From Vreelandella subglaciescola (GTDB lineage Bacteria > Pseudomonadota > Gammaproteobacteria > Pseudomonadales > Halomonadaceae), in NCBI RefSeq assembly GCF_900142895.1, contig NZ_LT670847.1, positions 1,736,001-1,800,000 on the forward strand: 64,000 bases of DNA, read 5' to 3'. The notes beneath the pieces were generated by a model. It was not told the origin of the DNA. It did not search any database and saw only the letters and a list, made by a program, of their open reading frames with translations. The first letter of the stretch is position 1. The number at the start of each line of letters is the position of its first letter. Both the position numbers and the translations under genes were made by a program. Positions 50,677-59,448 of this stretch are shown in pieces.

Positions 50677-51984
50677 CTAGAGGAAGGTGAGCCCCAGGCT
50701 GATAATCCCCCCCGTGATAAACAACAGCACCAGACAATACCCCATGATGTCCTTGGCCTTCAGGCCGGCGATGGCTAACACGGGAAGCGCCCAGAAGGGT
50801 TGCAGCAAGTTGGTCCAGGCATCGCCCCATGCCACAGCCATGGCTACGCGTGGAATTTCAGCGCCTAATGCCTGAGCGGCGGGAATCATGACAGGGGCTT
50901 GAACAGCCCACTGACCACCGCCAGAAGGCACAAAGATATTCACCAACCCGGCGCTGATGAAGCTCCAGAATGGCAATGACCTTTCGGTAGCGATAGAAGC
51001 AAAGCCGCTGGAGATCGTGGCCGCAAGGCCGGATTGGATCATGACCGCCATGATGCCGGCATAAAAGGGGAATTGGATGGCAATCCCGGCACCGCCCTTG
51101 ATCGCCTCATTAAGGCTGTTGAGCAGCCGGCGAGGTGTCTGGTGCAACACGATAGCCAGGAACAGAAACATGAAATTGACGATGTTCAGGTTCAACCCGC
51201 CGCCCTTAACAAAATATTGGAACAGGAAAGCGAGCCCGGAAAAACCCACCAACCAGGCTAAGACGCGACTATTCTCAAGGTGCTCGGCCGGCCGTGTGAT
51301 CTCAGGGTCACCTTCATACGCTTCCTCAAGATTTTTCGGATCAACGAAGGTGCTTTCCTCCTTCGGCGGCAACATCAGCCGGTTAACCAGAGGGACAACA
51401 AGAAACAGAGCGATCACGATGGCCAGGTTAAAAAAGGCAAAGATGGTTTGGTCGGTCCCGATAATCCCGATCATATCCTGGGAAAAGTGCCCTTCCGTGG
51501 CGATAGTCAGAGGAATGGAGCCCGCCAAGCCAGCGTGCCAGACAACAAAGCCCGAGTAGGCGCTGGCTACCAGCAGTGGGTAGTGCACCTGGATGCGACG
51601 CGCCAGCGCTTTCGCGAACAGGGCACCGACGACCAGCCCGAAGCCCCAGTTAATCCAACTTGCTGCCAAGGCTACGAACGTAACTAAAAGAATGGCCTGT
51701 CCGGGAGAACGGGCGAGAGTCGCAAGCCTGTCCAGCATACCCTTGACCAGCGGCGTGTTAGCGAGCATAAATCCGGTGACTAGCACCAGTAGCATCTGCA
51801 TGGAGAAAGTGAGCAGGTTCCAGAACCCCTCACCCCACATGGTCACTACGGCTGCTGGCGATTGCCCCTCGACCACCATGGCAGCGATAAAGGCCGCCAG
51901 CGTGAGGAGCAGCACAAAAATATAGGGATCCGGCAGATAACGTTCGACGAGCCGAACGAAGGGTTTAGACACGCGATTCAACAT
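50677..51984 (-). CDS. AtoE-type short-chain fatty acid / acetoacetate transporter
   Basis: 435 residues, about 12 membrane helices, TIGR00366-type. Visible blocks: 'LVERYLPDPYIFVLLLTLAA', 'LVLVTGFMLANTPLVKGMLD', 'AASWINWGFGLVVGALFAKA', 'GAGIAIQFPFYAGIMAVMIQ' and 'NIFVPSGGGQWAVQAPVMIP'. It probably imports acetoacetate or short fatty acids. Third gene of a minus-strand operon after the two CoA-transferase subunits, the same set as near dhcAB in Pseudomonas. It has GGAGTTACTC before ATG 51984. Confidence 0.92.
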   Translation of the reverse strand: MLNRVSKPFVRLVERYLPDPYIFVLLLTLAAFIAAMVVEGQSPAAVVTMWGEGFWNLLTFSMQMLLVLVTGFMLANTPLVKGMLDRLATLARSPGQAILLVTFVALAASWINWGFGLVVGALFAKALARRIQVHYPLLVASAYSGFVVWHAGLAGSIPLTIATEGHFSQDMIGIIGTDQTIFAFFNLAIVIALFLVVPLVNRLMLPPKEESTFVDPKNLEEAYEGDPEITRPAEHLENSRVLAWLVGFSGLAFLFQYFVKGGGLNLNIVNFMFLFLAIVLHQTPRRLLNSLNEAIKGGAGIAIQFPFYAGIMAVMIQSGLAATISSGFASIATERSLPFWSFISAGLVNIFVPSGGGQWAVQAPVMIPAAQALGAEIPRVAMAVAWGDAWTNLLQPFWALPVLAIAGLKAKDIMGYCLVLLFITGGIISLGLTFL

Positions 51985-52109
51985 GAGTAACTCCGATTAT
52001 TATGGTTGTGGAGCAAAGGAGCATCTGGACAACAGCCTAAATCAACAAACTTCTCCGTGATGAGGCATTGCTGTATGACTGTTCAGGCGACACGCTGTAG
52101 CGACCTTAA

Positions 52110-52772
52110 TCAGCCGGAGATATGCATTTCCGGGACATGCTCGGGAATCACGAGCTTGCCCGCTGTTTTTTCGACAATTTCGTCGACGCTGACGCCCGGC
52201 GCGCGCTCCTTGAGGACAAAAGCGCCTTTTGTGACTTCCAGATAGGCCAGGTCCGTCAGCACTCGCTTGATGCAGCCAGCGCCGGTAAGAGGCAAGGTGC
52301 ATTCCGAGAGCAACTTCGATTCCCCCGATTTGGACGCGTGCGTCATGGTGACGATGATATTGTCAGCCCCGGCCACCAGATCCATGGCACCGCCCATGCC
52401 CTTGACCAGCTTCCCCGGTATCATCCACGAGGCGATATTGCCGTTAACGTCGACTTCGAACGCGCCGAGAACGGTAAGATCAACATGGCCACCCCGGATC
52501 ATCGCGAATGATTCAGCTGAATCGATAATGGACCCACCCGTACGCACCGTAACCGTCTCTTTGCCGGCGTTAATCATGTCGGGGTCCAGTTCGTCTTCGG
52601 TGGGATACCGGCCCATACCCAGAACGCCGTTTTCCGACTGAAGCATCACTTCGATGTCGTCGGGAACATAGTTGGCGACCAGGGTAGGGATGCCAATGCC
52701 CAGATTGACGTAGAAACCGTCTTCCAGTTCGCGGGCGACGCGTTGTGCCATTTGTTCGCGAGTAAGTGCCAT
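52110..52772 (-). CDS. dhcB: 3-oxoacid CoA-transferase subunit B (dehydrocarnitine/acetoacetate type)
   Basis: 220 residues. The catalytic Glu lies in 'VMLQSENGVLGMGRYP'. Other family blocks are 'GFYVNLGIGIPTLVANYVPD', 'GHVDLTVLGAFEVDVNGNIA' and 'GMGGAMDLVAGADNIIVTMT'. It works with the A subunit encoded 46 bp upstream. In P. aeruginosa the pair is named dehydrocarnitine CoA transferase, though with a BKACE present the likely substrate is the acetoacetate released from dehydrocarnitine. The symbol is given by context with the carnitine genes. Confidence 0.9.
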   Translation of the reverse strand: MALTREQMAQRVARELEDGFYVNLGIGIPTLVANYVPDDIEVMLQSENGVLGMGRYPTEDELDPDMINAGKETVTVRTGGSIIDSAESFAMIRGGHVDLTVLGAFEVDVNGNIASWMIPGKLVKGMGGAMDLVAGADNIIVTMTHASKSGESKLLSECTLPLTGAGCIKRVLTDLAYLEVTKGAFVLKERAPGVSVDEIVEKTAGKLVIPEHVPEMHISG

Positions 52773-52818
52773 TGTCCGATCCTCGTGTTGTGCGTGGTAT
52801 TCAGCTACCGGTTTTCTG

Positions 52819-53517
52819 TTATGCCCTGACCGTGCGCTTTTCGATCCGCTTTTCGAAAGATCCCTGGATCAGGCGATCAACATAGATACCCGGCGTCTGA
52901 ATCTGATCGGGATCAAGCATGCCCGGCTCAACGATTTCCTCGACTTCGACGACGGTAATTTTTCCGGCCATCGCCACCAGCGGGTTAAAATTCCGGGCAG
53001 TCTTGCGGTAAATCACGTTGCCGTAAGTATCGGCCTTCCAGCCTTTGACGATGGCGAAATCGCCGAGGATGGCTTCTTCAAGGACATAGTGACGATCGCC
53101 GAACTGACGGATTTCCTTACCTTCAGCAACGGGAGTGCCATAACCGGTTGCGGTATAAAACGCGGGGATACCGGCGCCACCGGCACGCATACGCTCCGCC
53201 AGATTGCCCTGGGGGGTGAGTTCTACCTCCAGGTCGCCTGCCAACAGCTGCTTTTCAAAAAGTGCGTTTTCACCCACATAGGAAGCAAGCATCTTCCGAA
53301 TCTGGCGATCTTCCAATAGCAGCCCCAGACCGAAACCGTCCACGCCGCAATTATTGGACACCACGGTCAGATCGCGGGTACCGCGACGCTTTACTTCCGC
53401 GATCAAATTTTCCGGAATACCACAGAGGCCGAAGCCACCGGCCAGCAGGGTCATGCCATCCTCAAGCCCAGCCAGCGCGTCCTGGTAACTGCTTACACGT
53501 TTATCGAATCCGGCCAT
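52819..53517 (-). CDS. dhcA: 3-oxoacid CoA-transferase subunit A (dehydrocarnitine/acetoacetate type)
   Basis: 232 residues. The CoA-binding glycine motif is '[16 protein letters not shown]'. Further family segments are '[20 protein letters not shown]', '[20 protein letters not shown]' and '[20 protein letters not shown]'. It forms the SCOT-like heteromer with the B subunit and converts a short-chain oxoacid to its CoA ester. First gene of the minus-strand operon, divergent from a LysR regulator. ATG follows GGAGGCGGCTCC. Confidence 0.92.
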   Translation of the reverse strand: MAGFDKRVSSYQDALAGLEDGMTLLAGGFGLCGIPENLIAEVKRRGTRDLTVVSNNCGVDGFGLGLLLEDRQIRKMLASYVGENALFEKQLLAGDLEVELTPQGNLAERMRAGGAGIPAFYTATGYGTPVAEGKEIRQFGDRHYVLEEAILGDFAIVKGWKADTYGNVIYRKTARNFNPLVAMAGKITVVEVEEIVEPGMLDPDQIQTPGIYVDRLIQGSFEKRIEKRTVRA

Positions 53518-53616
53518 GGAGCCGCCTCCTCATGTCGCTATTTTTTTATGGGGTTAGTAGCCCGAGTCTCATGCTGCCCAACTTATTTGTTAAGTTTGTT
53601 TTTACAATTGATTAAT

Positions 53617-53632
53617 TTGTTATATTAAACAA
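53617..53632. promoter_or_regulatory. Candidate LysR-type operator in divergent promoter
   Basis: TTGTTATATTAAACAA is a dyad with TTGTT/AACAA arms in the AT-rich 140-bp gap between the CoA-transferase operon and its LysR regulator. A related TTGTTAAG word occurs at about 53587. It is a plausible binding region for the regulator encoded at 53658. Confidence 0.45.
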
Positions 53633-53657
53633 TGGAGTCAGCAGAGTGGGGTGATAG

Positions 53658-54569
53658 ATGACCGTGAAGCAGATTCGAGCCTTTCTGGCGGTGGCTCAGA
53701 CGTTGAGCTTTGTACAGGCCTGTGAACGTCTGCACCTGTCACAACCGGCATTAAGCTTGGCGATTAAATCGCTGGAAGAAAATCTGGGAGGGCAGCTATT
53801 CAACCGCACGACCCGAAGCGTTCGGCTGACCCCGGAAGGCGAAGCACTGCTACCATTAGCGCGCCGCTTGATCACGGACTGGGACAACGCACAGGAGGAG
53901 TTACAACAACGCTTCTGCCTGGATCTCGGGCGGGTGACGGTGGCGGCGATACCCTCATTTTCTGGAAACCTGCTGCCAGCCATTCTCAAAACATTCCGCA
54001 CTAACCATCCGGGCATCAGCATCAAGATTCAGGATGTGATCAATGAACAGGTCATCGAAATGGTCCAGGTTGGCGATGTAGAACTGGGGCTGGCGTTCGA
54101 ACCTCATGCAGTCTCAGGTCTGCATTTTACCCCCTTGTATACCGACCGATTTGTGGCGGTGGTTCCCGGCAATTCTCCTTTGGCGCAGGCCCACCATGTG
54201 CGCTGGGAGCATCTGCTGGAGGAGCCATTCATCGCCCTTCAACGCCCATCGGCCGTGCGCTATATGCTCGAGGATGCCTTGGTGGCTTTAAACCGAACGC
54301 TGCCTGTCGAACTCGAAAGCCACCAGCTGACAACCGTGGCTCGCATGGTAGCCAGCGGATTAGGCGTGAGCGTGGTTCCAGCGCTTTGTGTGAGTCAGAT
54401 GGAAGCACTCGGAGCCCGCTGTTTACCGCTGCACGATCCTACGGTTGAGCGCCCTTTCGGTGTTCTTCAACAGCCCGGCCATGAACTGTCGGTGGCCGCA
54501 CGAGCCCTTTTTGATACGCTGCTCGCAACACAGTGGCGATCTCAAATTCCCGATGCAACGCACTTGTAG
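53658..54569 (+). CDS. dhcR: LysR-family regulator of the CoA-transferase operon
   Basis: 303 residues. The N-terminal helix-turn-helix is 'IRAFLAVAQTLSFVQACERL' with 'LSQPALSLAIKSLEENLGGQ'. The effector domain runs from about residue 90 ('GRVTVAAIPSFSGNLLPAIL'). It is divergent from dhcA, as is the LysR gene dhcR in Pseudomonas, where it activates dhcAB. The symbol rests on this layout. The ATG at 53658 has only a weak upstream AGAGTGGGG. Confidence 0.85.
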   Translation: MTVKQIRAFLAVAQTLSFVQACERLHLSQPALSLAIKSLEENLGGQLFNRTTRSVRLTPEGEALLPLARRLITDWDNAQEELQQRFCLDLGRVTVAAIPSFSGNLLPAILKTFRTNHPGISIKIQDVINEQVIEMVQVGDVELGLAFEPHAVSGLHFTPLYTDRFVAVVPGNSPLAQAHHVRWEHLLEEPFIALQRPSAVRYMLEDALVALNRTLPVELESHQLTTVARMVASGLGVSVVPALCVSQMEALGARCLPLHDPTVERPFGVLQQPGHELSVAARALFDTLLATQWRSQIPDATHL

Positions 54570-54721
54570 GGTAGAAAAATCCACGGTCGCGCTCTTGAAT
54601 TCAAGAAAACAGCCCACCTCACATGGGAGGCCAGAGACGCATCCTCGCGTTTGACCGCTACGCCAGCCTCTACCATATTGAAAACGGAACCTGCACCCCC
54701 GTCGCTCAGTAGAGGCCAACA

Positions 54722-55582
54722 ATGAAAACAACAAAATCCACGCGCTTGTCTGCGGTTATTCTTGCTTCGCTCGCCATGGGAACCGGGCTTGCGTCGTTCG
54801 CTGCCTCAGCCCAGGAAACCTATACGGTGGGGATCGAGTCTTCCTTCCCGCCATGGGCCTATGTGGAAGGCGGTGAATACAAAGGGATTGCCATTGATGC
54901 CATGGAAAAGATCGCGGATGAGGCCGACATGGACATCGAATTTAAAGACATGCCGTTTCCGTCCTTGATTCCGGCGCTGGCGGCGGAAAAAATCGACATG
55001 CTGGCCACCGGACTAACGGTCACCGAAGAACGCAGCAAAGCGATTGACTTCACCATTCCCTGGTGGGAAACCAACGATGTGGTGGTAGTCCCCGAAGACT
55101 CCGACCTCAACGTCTTCACCGCCGTATGCTGCGGCTCGAAAATCGGCGTACAGGGCGGCTCATCCCAGCAGGCATGGCTGGAAGAGAACATCGTCAACCC
55201 CGGTGACATCGACATCGAGCTGGCCAAGTACGATAGCTATGTTACCGCCGTGGACGACATGGCTATCGGCCGGATAGGCGCCGTCATCGTTGATGACACC
55301 TCGGCTCAGGAGTATATCCAAGCGGGTAAGCCGGTGAAGATCGCGGGCAAGATCTATATTCGTGCGCCGCTGGCGCTGGCCGTCAGCAAGGGCGACCCGC
55401 AGGACGTTCTGGGCAAGCTGAATCAGGGCATTCTCGCTATTTATGAGTCGGGCGCCTGGCAGGATATCGTGCATGACTACATCCCCAACATCACCGTCCC
55501 CACCATCCCCGGCAACATGCCCGATTACGTCGATACCTATCAAAAGCCGATTAAAGGCTTGCCCGACCTCGGGAACGAATAA
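54722..55582 (+). CDS. Polar amino acid ABC transporter substrate-binding protein
   Basis: 286 residues with a Sec signal peptide ending in 'SFAASAQE'. The SBP_bac_3 fold shows 'TVGIESSFPPWAYVEGGEYK', 'MLATGLTVTEERSKAIDFTI' (the Arg binds the alpha-carboxylate of amino acids) and 'VGQGGSS'-like loop 'IGVQGGSSQQAWLEENI'. Two adjacent Cys (AVCCGS) are unusual in a mature periplasmic protein of this size. The ligand is an amino acid or derivative. A hairpin separates it from the permease genes and may raise its relative expression. Confidence 0.9.
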   Translation: MKTTKSTRLSAVILASLAMGTGLASFAASAQETYTVGIESSFPPWAYVEGGEYKGIAIDAMEKIADEADMDIEFKDMPFPSLIPALAAEKIDMLATGLTVTEERSKAIDFTIPWWETNDVVVVPEDSDLNVFTAVCCGSKIGVQGGSSQQAWLEENIVNPGDIDIELAKYDSYVTAVDDMAIGRIGAVIVDDTSAQEYIQAGKPVKIAGKIYIRAPLALAVSKGDPQDVLGKLNQGILAIYESGAWQDIVHDYIPNITVPTIPGNMPDYVDTYQKPIKGLPDLGNE

Positions 55583-55591
55583 ATAACCTAC

Positions 55592-55628
55592 AGGAGCGCC
55601 CGTTGCCGTTAAGGCAGCAGGCGCTCCT
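55592..55628 (+). terminator. Intercistronic hairpin (attenuator-like)
   Basis: AGGAGCGCC (55592-55600) pairs perfectly with GGCGCTCCT (55620-55628) and is followed by TTC. It sits between the binding-protein gene and the permease gene of one operon, where such hairpins keep binding protein in excess over membrane components. Confidence 0.6.
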
Positions 55629-55646
55629 TTCGTGACGGAAGCGCTG

Positions 55647-56315
55647 ATGGATATTTATGACGTTCTGCTGCGAGACTTTCCTTTTTTACTGAAAGGGCTG
55701 GGCGTAGCCCTCGTGTTGCTCGCCCTGCTGCTGGTGATGGGTTTTATTCTGGGCCTGGCTATTTGCCTGATTCAGCTCTATGGCCCCCGCAGCCGGTTCA
55801 TCCAGTGGCCGCTGATTGCCTACGAGCGGGTTTTTCGCGGCATCCCGATCATCATCATGCTGTTCATCTTCTATTATGGAATGTCGGGCCTTCTGGACAT
55901 CACCTCCTTTGGCGCGGCCGTACTGGCGCTTGGCTTTCGCTCTAGCGCTTATCAGTCGCAGATATTTCGCAGCGCCTTTCAGTCCGTTCCTGCAGGGCAA
56001 ATGATGGCGGCGCGCGCCATGGGAATGTCCAAGCTCAAGGCGATTCGTCATATCCTGTTTCCTCAGGCCGCACGGCATGCCATCGGCCCCTGGACAAATG
56101 AGTTCTCCTCGGAGATCAAGGAGACGTCGCTAGCCTATGTGATCGGCGTCGTCGAGCTGACCCGGCAGGCCCACTACATCATCACCAGCACGCAGGGTAA
56201 CGTCCTGACCGTGTTTGCCGTTGTTGCCCTGCTTTATTTCATCGTTAACCGCGCCGGCAATAGCGCGCTATATGCGTTCGAGAGAAAGCTCGCCGTGCCG
56301 GGCTTTGAAAAATAA
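55647..56315 (+). CDS. Amino acid ABC transporter permease 1
   Basis: 222 residues, His/Glu-type permease with about five helices. The N-terminal 'FPFLLKGLGVALVLLALLLV' and 'YERVFRGIPIIIMLFIFYYG' are typical. The EAA loop contacting the ATPase is 'GQMMAARAMGMSKLKAIRHI' and 'FPQAARHAIGPWTNEF'. I prefer ATG 55647, with CGGAAG upstream, to GTG 55632. It pairs with the second permease at 57104, so the channel is probably a heterodimer. Confidence 0.92.
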   Translation: MDIYDVLLRDFPFLLKGLGVALVLLALLLVMGFILGLAICLIQLYGPRSRFIQWPLIAYERVFRGIPIIIMLFIFYYGMSGLLDITSFGAAVLALGFRSSAYQSQIFRSAFQSVPAGQMMAARAMGMSKLKAIRHILFPQAARHAIGPWTNEFSSEIKETSLAYVIGVVELTRQAHYIITSTQGNVLTVFAVVALLYFIVNRAGNSALYAFERKLAVPGFEK

Positions 56316-56357
56316 CGCTGGAAAATAGCGTTGAACAATAACAAGGAGGAACGGTGA

Positions 56358-57098
56358 ATGTCGGAGAGTCTGATTCTGGATGTGCGCAACGTGACCAAGC
56401 GTTACGACAGCCTGGAAGTCCTCAAGGGCATTACCCTGGGGCTCAACAAAGGCGAAACCAAGGTGGTGATAGGCCCCTCAGGCTCTGGCAAGAGCACGCT
56501 GCTACGCTGCATTAATCATCTGACCACGCCGGACTCGGGCGAGATTTATCTGGACGGTGAAGAAATACGAGACGCCAACATCAACGCCATGCGAGCGCGC
56601 ATGGGCTTTGTTTTCCAGGACTTCAACCTGTTCTCGCACCTGAACGTGCTCGACAACGTGCGAATCTGCCAGATGAAGGTAAAAGGGGCTGACAAAAAAG
56701 CCGCGACACATCGCACAGAACAGGAACTTGCCAGAGTGGGGCTGGAAGAAAAAGCGGGCGCCTACCCGGCTGAGCTATCGGGCGGCCAGCAGCAACGCGT
56801 CTCCATCGCCCGCGCATTGGCCATGGACCCAGTCGTACTGCTGTTTGATGAGCCGACCTCGGCGCTGGACCCCGAGCTGACCGGTGAGGTGGTACGGGTC
56901 ATGCAGCAGCTGGCCGCCGATGGAATGACGATGGTGGTGGTCACCCATGAGATGAGCTTTGCGCGTCAGGCGGCGGACGAAATCATCTTCATGGAAAATG
57001 GCCATATCGTGGAGCAGGGCAGCCCCGATGCCATGTTCACCAGCGCTAACAATGAGCGGACCCGCGCTTTTCTCAACGTCATCGCCGATCATGGGTGA
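56358..57098 (+). CDS. Amino acid ABC transporter ATP-binding protein (GlnQ/HisP type)
   Basis: 246 residues. Walker A 'VIGPSGSGKSTLLRCINHL', Q-loop 'GFVFQDFNLFSHLNVL', signature 'YPAELSGGQQQRVSIARAL', Walker B 'PVVLLFDEPTSALDPELTG' and the switch His in 'VVVTHEMSFARQAADE' are all intact. It drives the amino acid importer with the two flanking permease genes. The gene overlaps the start region of permease 2; the strong AAGGAGGAACGGTGA precedes the ATG. Confidence 0.96.
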   Translation: MSESLILDVRNVTKRYDSLEVLKGITLGLNKGETKVVIGPSGSGKSTLLRCINHLTTPDSGEIYLDGEEIRDANINAMRARMGFVFQDFNLFSHLNVLDNVRICQMKVKGADKKAATHRTEQELARVGLEEKAGAYPAELSGGQQQRVSIARALAMDPVVLLFDEPTSALDPELTGEVVRVMQQLAADGMTMVVVTHEMSFARQAADEIIFMENGHIVEQGSPDAMFTSANNERTRAFLNVIADHG

Positions 57099-57103
57099 GT
57101 GCT

Positions 57104-57772
57104 ATGCCGGAATTTATCACCTTTGGTATCAAGTGGTTGCCCGAATTACTCAAGGGCGTCCCCATCACGCTTTCGCTCTGGATCATCGCCATCACGCTGG
57201 GTTTTTTCCTTGGCTTGGCGCTGGCGTGGGCCAGAGTTTATGGCAACCGCGTGTTTTACTGGTTAAGCACGGTCTACATCGAGCTTTTCCGCGGGACGCC
57301 AATGCTGGTGCAGATGTTCTTCATCTACCTCGGGCTGCCCCGTTTCGGCATTGTGTTCGATGCCTTTACCGCGGCGGTTATTGCCATCACGCTCAACAGC
57401 GCGGCGTATCAAGCCGAATATTTTCGCGGCTCAATCCTTTCCGTGCCCAAAGGCCAACTGACCGCCGCGCGGGCCTGTGGCATGACGCAGTGGCAAGCCA
57501 TCCGCTGCATCATGCTGCCCCAGGCGCTGCGGCGTGTTCTGCCCCAGTGGTCCAACGAGGCCATCGTCGAGCTCAAGTTTACCTCCATCGCCTACACCAT
57601 CGGCGTCGTGGAGATCACGGCGCTCGCGTCGGATATCGGCTCGCGTACGCTGGATTTCTTTCAGATATTTCTTTGGGCGGGCCTGGTCTATCTCGTGCTG
57701 ACGTCGAGCGTTGCCAGCTTCCTTGGCTGGTTGGAACGCAAGACGTACGTGCCGGGTGTCACCAACGTATAG
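57104..57772 (+). CDS. Amino acid ABC transporter permease 2
   Basis: 222 residues. Family features: 'WLPELLKGVPITLSLWIIAI', 'YIELFRGTPMLVQMFFIYLG', 'ITLNSAAYQAEYFRGSILSV' and the EAA loop 'GQLTAARACGMTQWQAIRCI'. It is of the same kind as permease 1. I chose ATG 57104, which has GGTGAG upstream; GTG 57095, inside the ATPase stop, is an alternative. Last ABC gene, 108 bp before the TRAP receptor. Confidence 0.92.
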   Translation: MPEFITFGIKWLPELLKGVPITLSLWIIAITLGFFLGLALAWARVYGNRVFYWLSTVYIELFRGTPMLVQMFFIYLGLPRFGIVFDAFTAAVIAITLNSAAYQAEYFRGSILSVPKGQLTAARACGMTQWQAIRCIMLPQALRRVLPQWSNEAIVELKFTSIAYTIGVVEITALASDIGSRTLDFFQIFLWAGLVYLVLTSSVASFLGWLERKTYVPGVTNV

Positions 57773-57880
57773 CGGCGCGGCTGGCGTATCGGAGCGTTTC
57801 AGTTGCGTATGCCAGGAACCCGACCTAATCTCAAAAGGCCTACCTCAACCCATAACAATAACTGCCCCGGGAGTCACTCC

Positions 57881-58936
57881 ATGATGGTTTCTCACCTCAA
57901 GCCTCTGGTCGCGGCGATGCTGCTGAGCCCGCTACTGCTGAGTGCGGCGCAGGCCGCCACTACCGTCAACCTGAGCTATAACGGCGCGCCGGACCCGGAC
58001 AAAAACGCGGTGCACGCGTTCGCCACGAATCTCGAAACGCTGGTGGAAGAGAAGACCGGCGGCGAGATCAAGCTCAAGCTTTACCCTAACAGCATGCTGG
58101 GCGAGGAGCAGGAGCGCATGGAGCAGGTGATGAGCAGCCCCTCGCTCAACGTCGCTTCTTTCGCCGGCATGTCGCCGGTGGTGCCCGAGATCTATGTCAG
58201 CGCCATTCCGTTTCTGTTTGACGACTTCGACGATGCGCGTAGCTTCTTCGACAACGGCGATTACTGGCAACAGGTGCAGAGCGACCTGAACGAGCGCGCC
58301 GGATTAAAACTGCTGGCCGTGGTCGAGGAAGGCGGCTTTCTGGCCTTCACCAACAACAAGCGCCCCATCGCCTCCCCCGACGACTTCGAGGGCCTGCGCT
58401 TTCGCGCCATGGACCCCAGTCAGGTCGCGCTGTACGAGGCCTTCGGCGCCTCCGGCACGCCCATCCCCTGGACCGAGACTTACATGGGACTGAAGACCGG
58501 CGTTGCCGACGGCCAGATGAATCCGCCGATGTACATCATCCTCGGCAGCCTGGATGAGGTGCAGAAATACCTGACGCTGGCCAATATCCAGTATTCCGAT
58601 CAGTTCCTGGTCGGCAATGCGGCGATGATCGACGGCTGGGACGACGACCTGCGCGAAGCCTTCCTTGAGGCAGTGCAGGAGGCCAACGACAAGGCCCGGA
58701 AGTACAACGAAGGTAAGGTCGATGAACGCATCGCCTATCTCGAAGAACAGGGCATGGAAGTGATCCGCCCCGACGAGGAGCAGCTCACCGCCTTCCGCGA
58801 GCTGGGCCAGCCGGCGTATCTGGACTGGCTGAGCGAGCAGGATATCGACCAGAACTACATCGACATGGCGCTGGAAGATGCAGGGTTTGAGAAAAAGGGT
58901 GAAGAAAAGAACGATAGCGACAGCGACAGCGAATGA
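57881..58936 (+). CDS. TRAP transporter substrate-binding protein (DctP) with acidic tail
   Basis: 351 residues with a Sec signal peptide (AAMLLSPLLLSAAQA). DctP blocks: 'LSYNGAPDPDKNAVHAFAT', 'LGEEQERMEQVMSSPSLNVA', 'FEGLRFRAMDPSQVALYEAF' with the carboxylate-binding Arg, and 'MGLKTGVADGQMNPPMYIIL'. The C-terminus is extended by a run of Lys/Glu/Asp/Ser residues after 'EDAGFEKKGEEK', unusual for DctP. Part of a tight DctP-Q-M-dipeptidase unit (4-bp overlaps), in the same direction as the ABC genes. Confidence 0.92.
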   Translation: MMVSHLKPLVAAMLLSPLLLSAAQAATTVNLSYNGAPDPDKNAVHAFATNLETLVEEKTGGEIKLKLYPNSMLGEEQERMEQVMSSPSLNVASFAGMSPVVPEIYVSAIPFLFDDFDDARSFFDNGDYWQQVQSDLNERAGLKLLAVVEEGGFLAFTNNKRPIASPDDFEGLRFRAMDPSQVALYEAFGASGTPIPWTETYMGLKTGVADGQMNPPMYIILGSLDEVQKYLTLANIQYSDQFLVGNAAMIDGWDDDLREAFLEAVQEANDKARKYNEGKVDERIAYLEEQGMEVIRPDEEQLTAFRELGQPAYLDWLSEQDIDQNYIDMALEDAGFEKKGEEKNDSDSDSE

Positions 58937-59448
58937 CGCAATTTCTGCGCTGGCCGGCCACCTTGGTCCAGCGGCTCGCCCTGTGGCTGGCCAGCGCCAT
59001 GCTGGCCATCGACCTACTCGCCATTCTGTACGGTGTGTTCACCCGCTATGTGGCCGGCGGCGCACCGATATGGACCGATGAACTGGCCCGCTACCTGATC
59101 ATCGGCGCGGTGATGCTGGCGATGGGCACCGTGTGGATAGAGGGCGGTCACATGCGCGTGGCGCTGATCGAGCGGTTGCTGCCCCGAGCGCTGGGCCGGC
59201 TGCTGTCGTGGTATCAATGGCTGCTGACGCTGGCACTGGCCCTTGGGGGCGCCTGGGTCAGCTACCGCTATGCCCAGTCGGTGTCCATGTTCACCAGCCA
59301 GGGGCTCGGCATCAGCCGCACGGTGCCGGTCATGGCGATGCCTATTGGCTTCACCCTGCTGGCGCTGCTGGCTCTCTGCCACGGCCCCAGGCCGCTGCCA
59401 ACGCTTCATGATGAGACAGAAGAACCAAAGCCGGAGACAGCACCATGA
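58933..59448 (+). CDS. TRAP transporter small permease (DctQ)
   Basis: 171 residues, four membrane helices: 'LALWLASAMLAIDLLAILYG', 'YLIIGAVMLAMGTVWIEGGH', 'YQWLLTLALALGGAWVSYRY' and 'VMAMPIGFTLLALLALCHG'. The 'RYVAGGAPIWTDELARYLI' signature fits DctQ. It overlaps the receptor gene and the large permease gene by 4 bp each. Confidence 0.92.
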   Translation: MTQFLRWPATLVQRLALWLASAMLAIDLLAILYGVFTRYVAGGAPIWTDELARYLIIGAVMLAMGTVWIEGGHMRVALIERLLPRALGRLLSWYQWLLTLALALGGAWVSYRYAQSVSMFTSQGLGISRTVPVMAMPIGFTLLALLALCHGPRPLPTLHDETEEPKPETAP

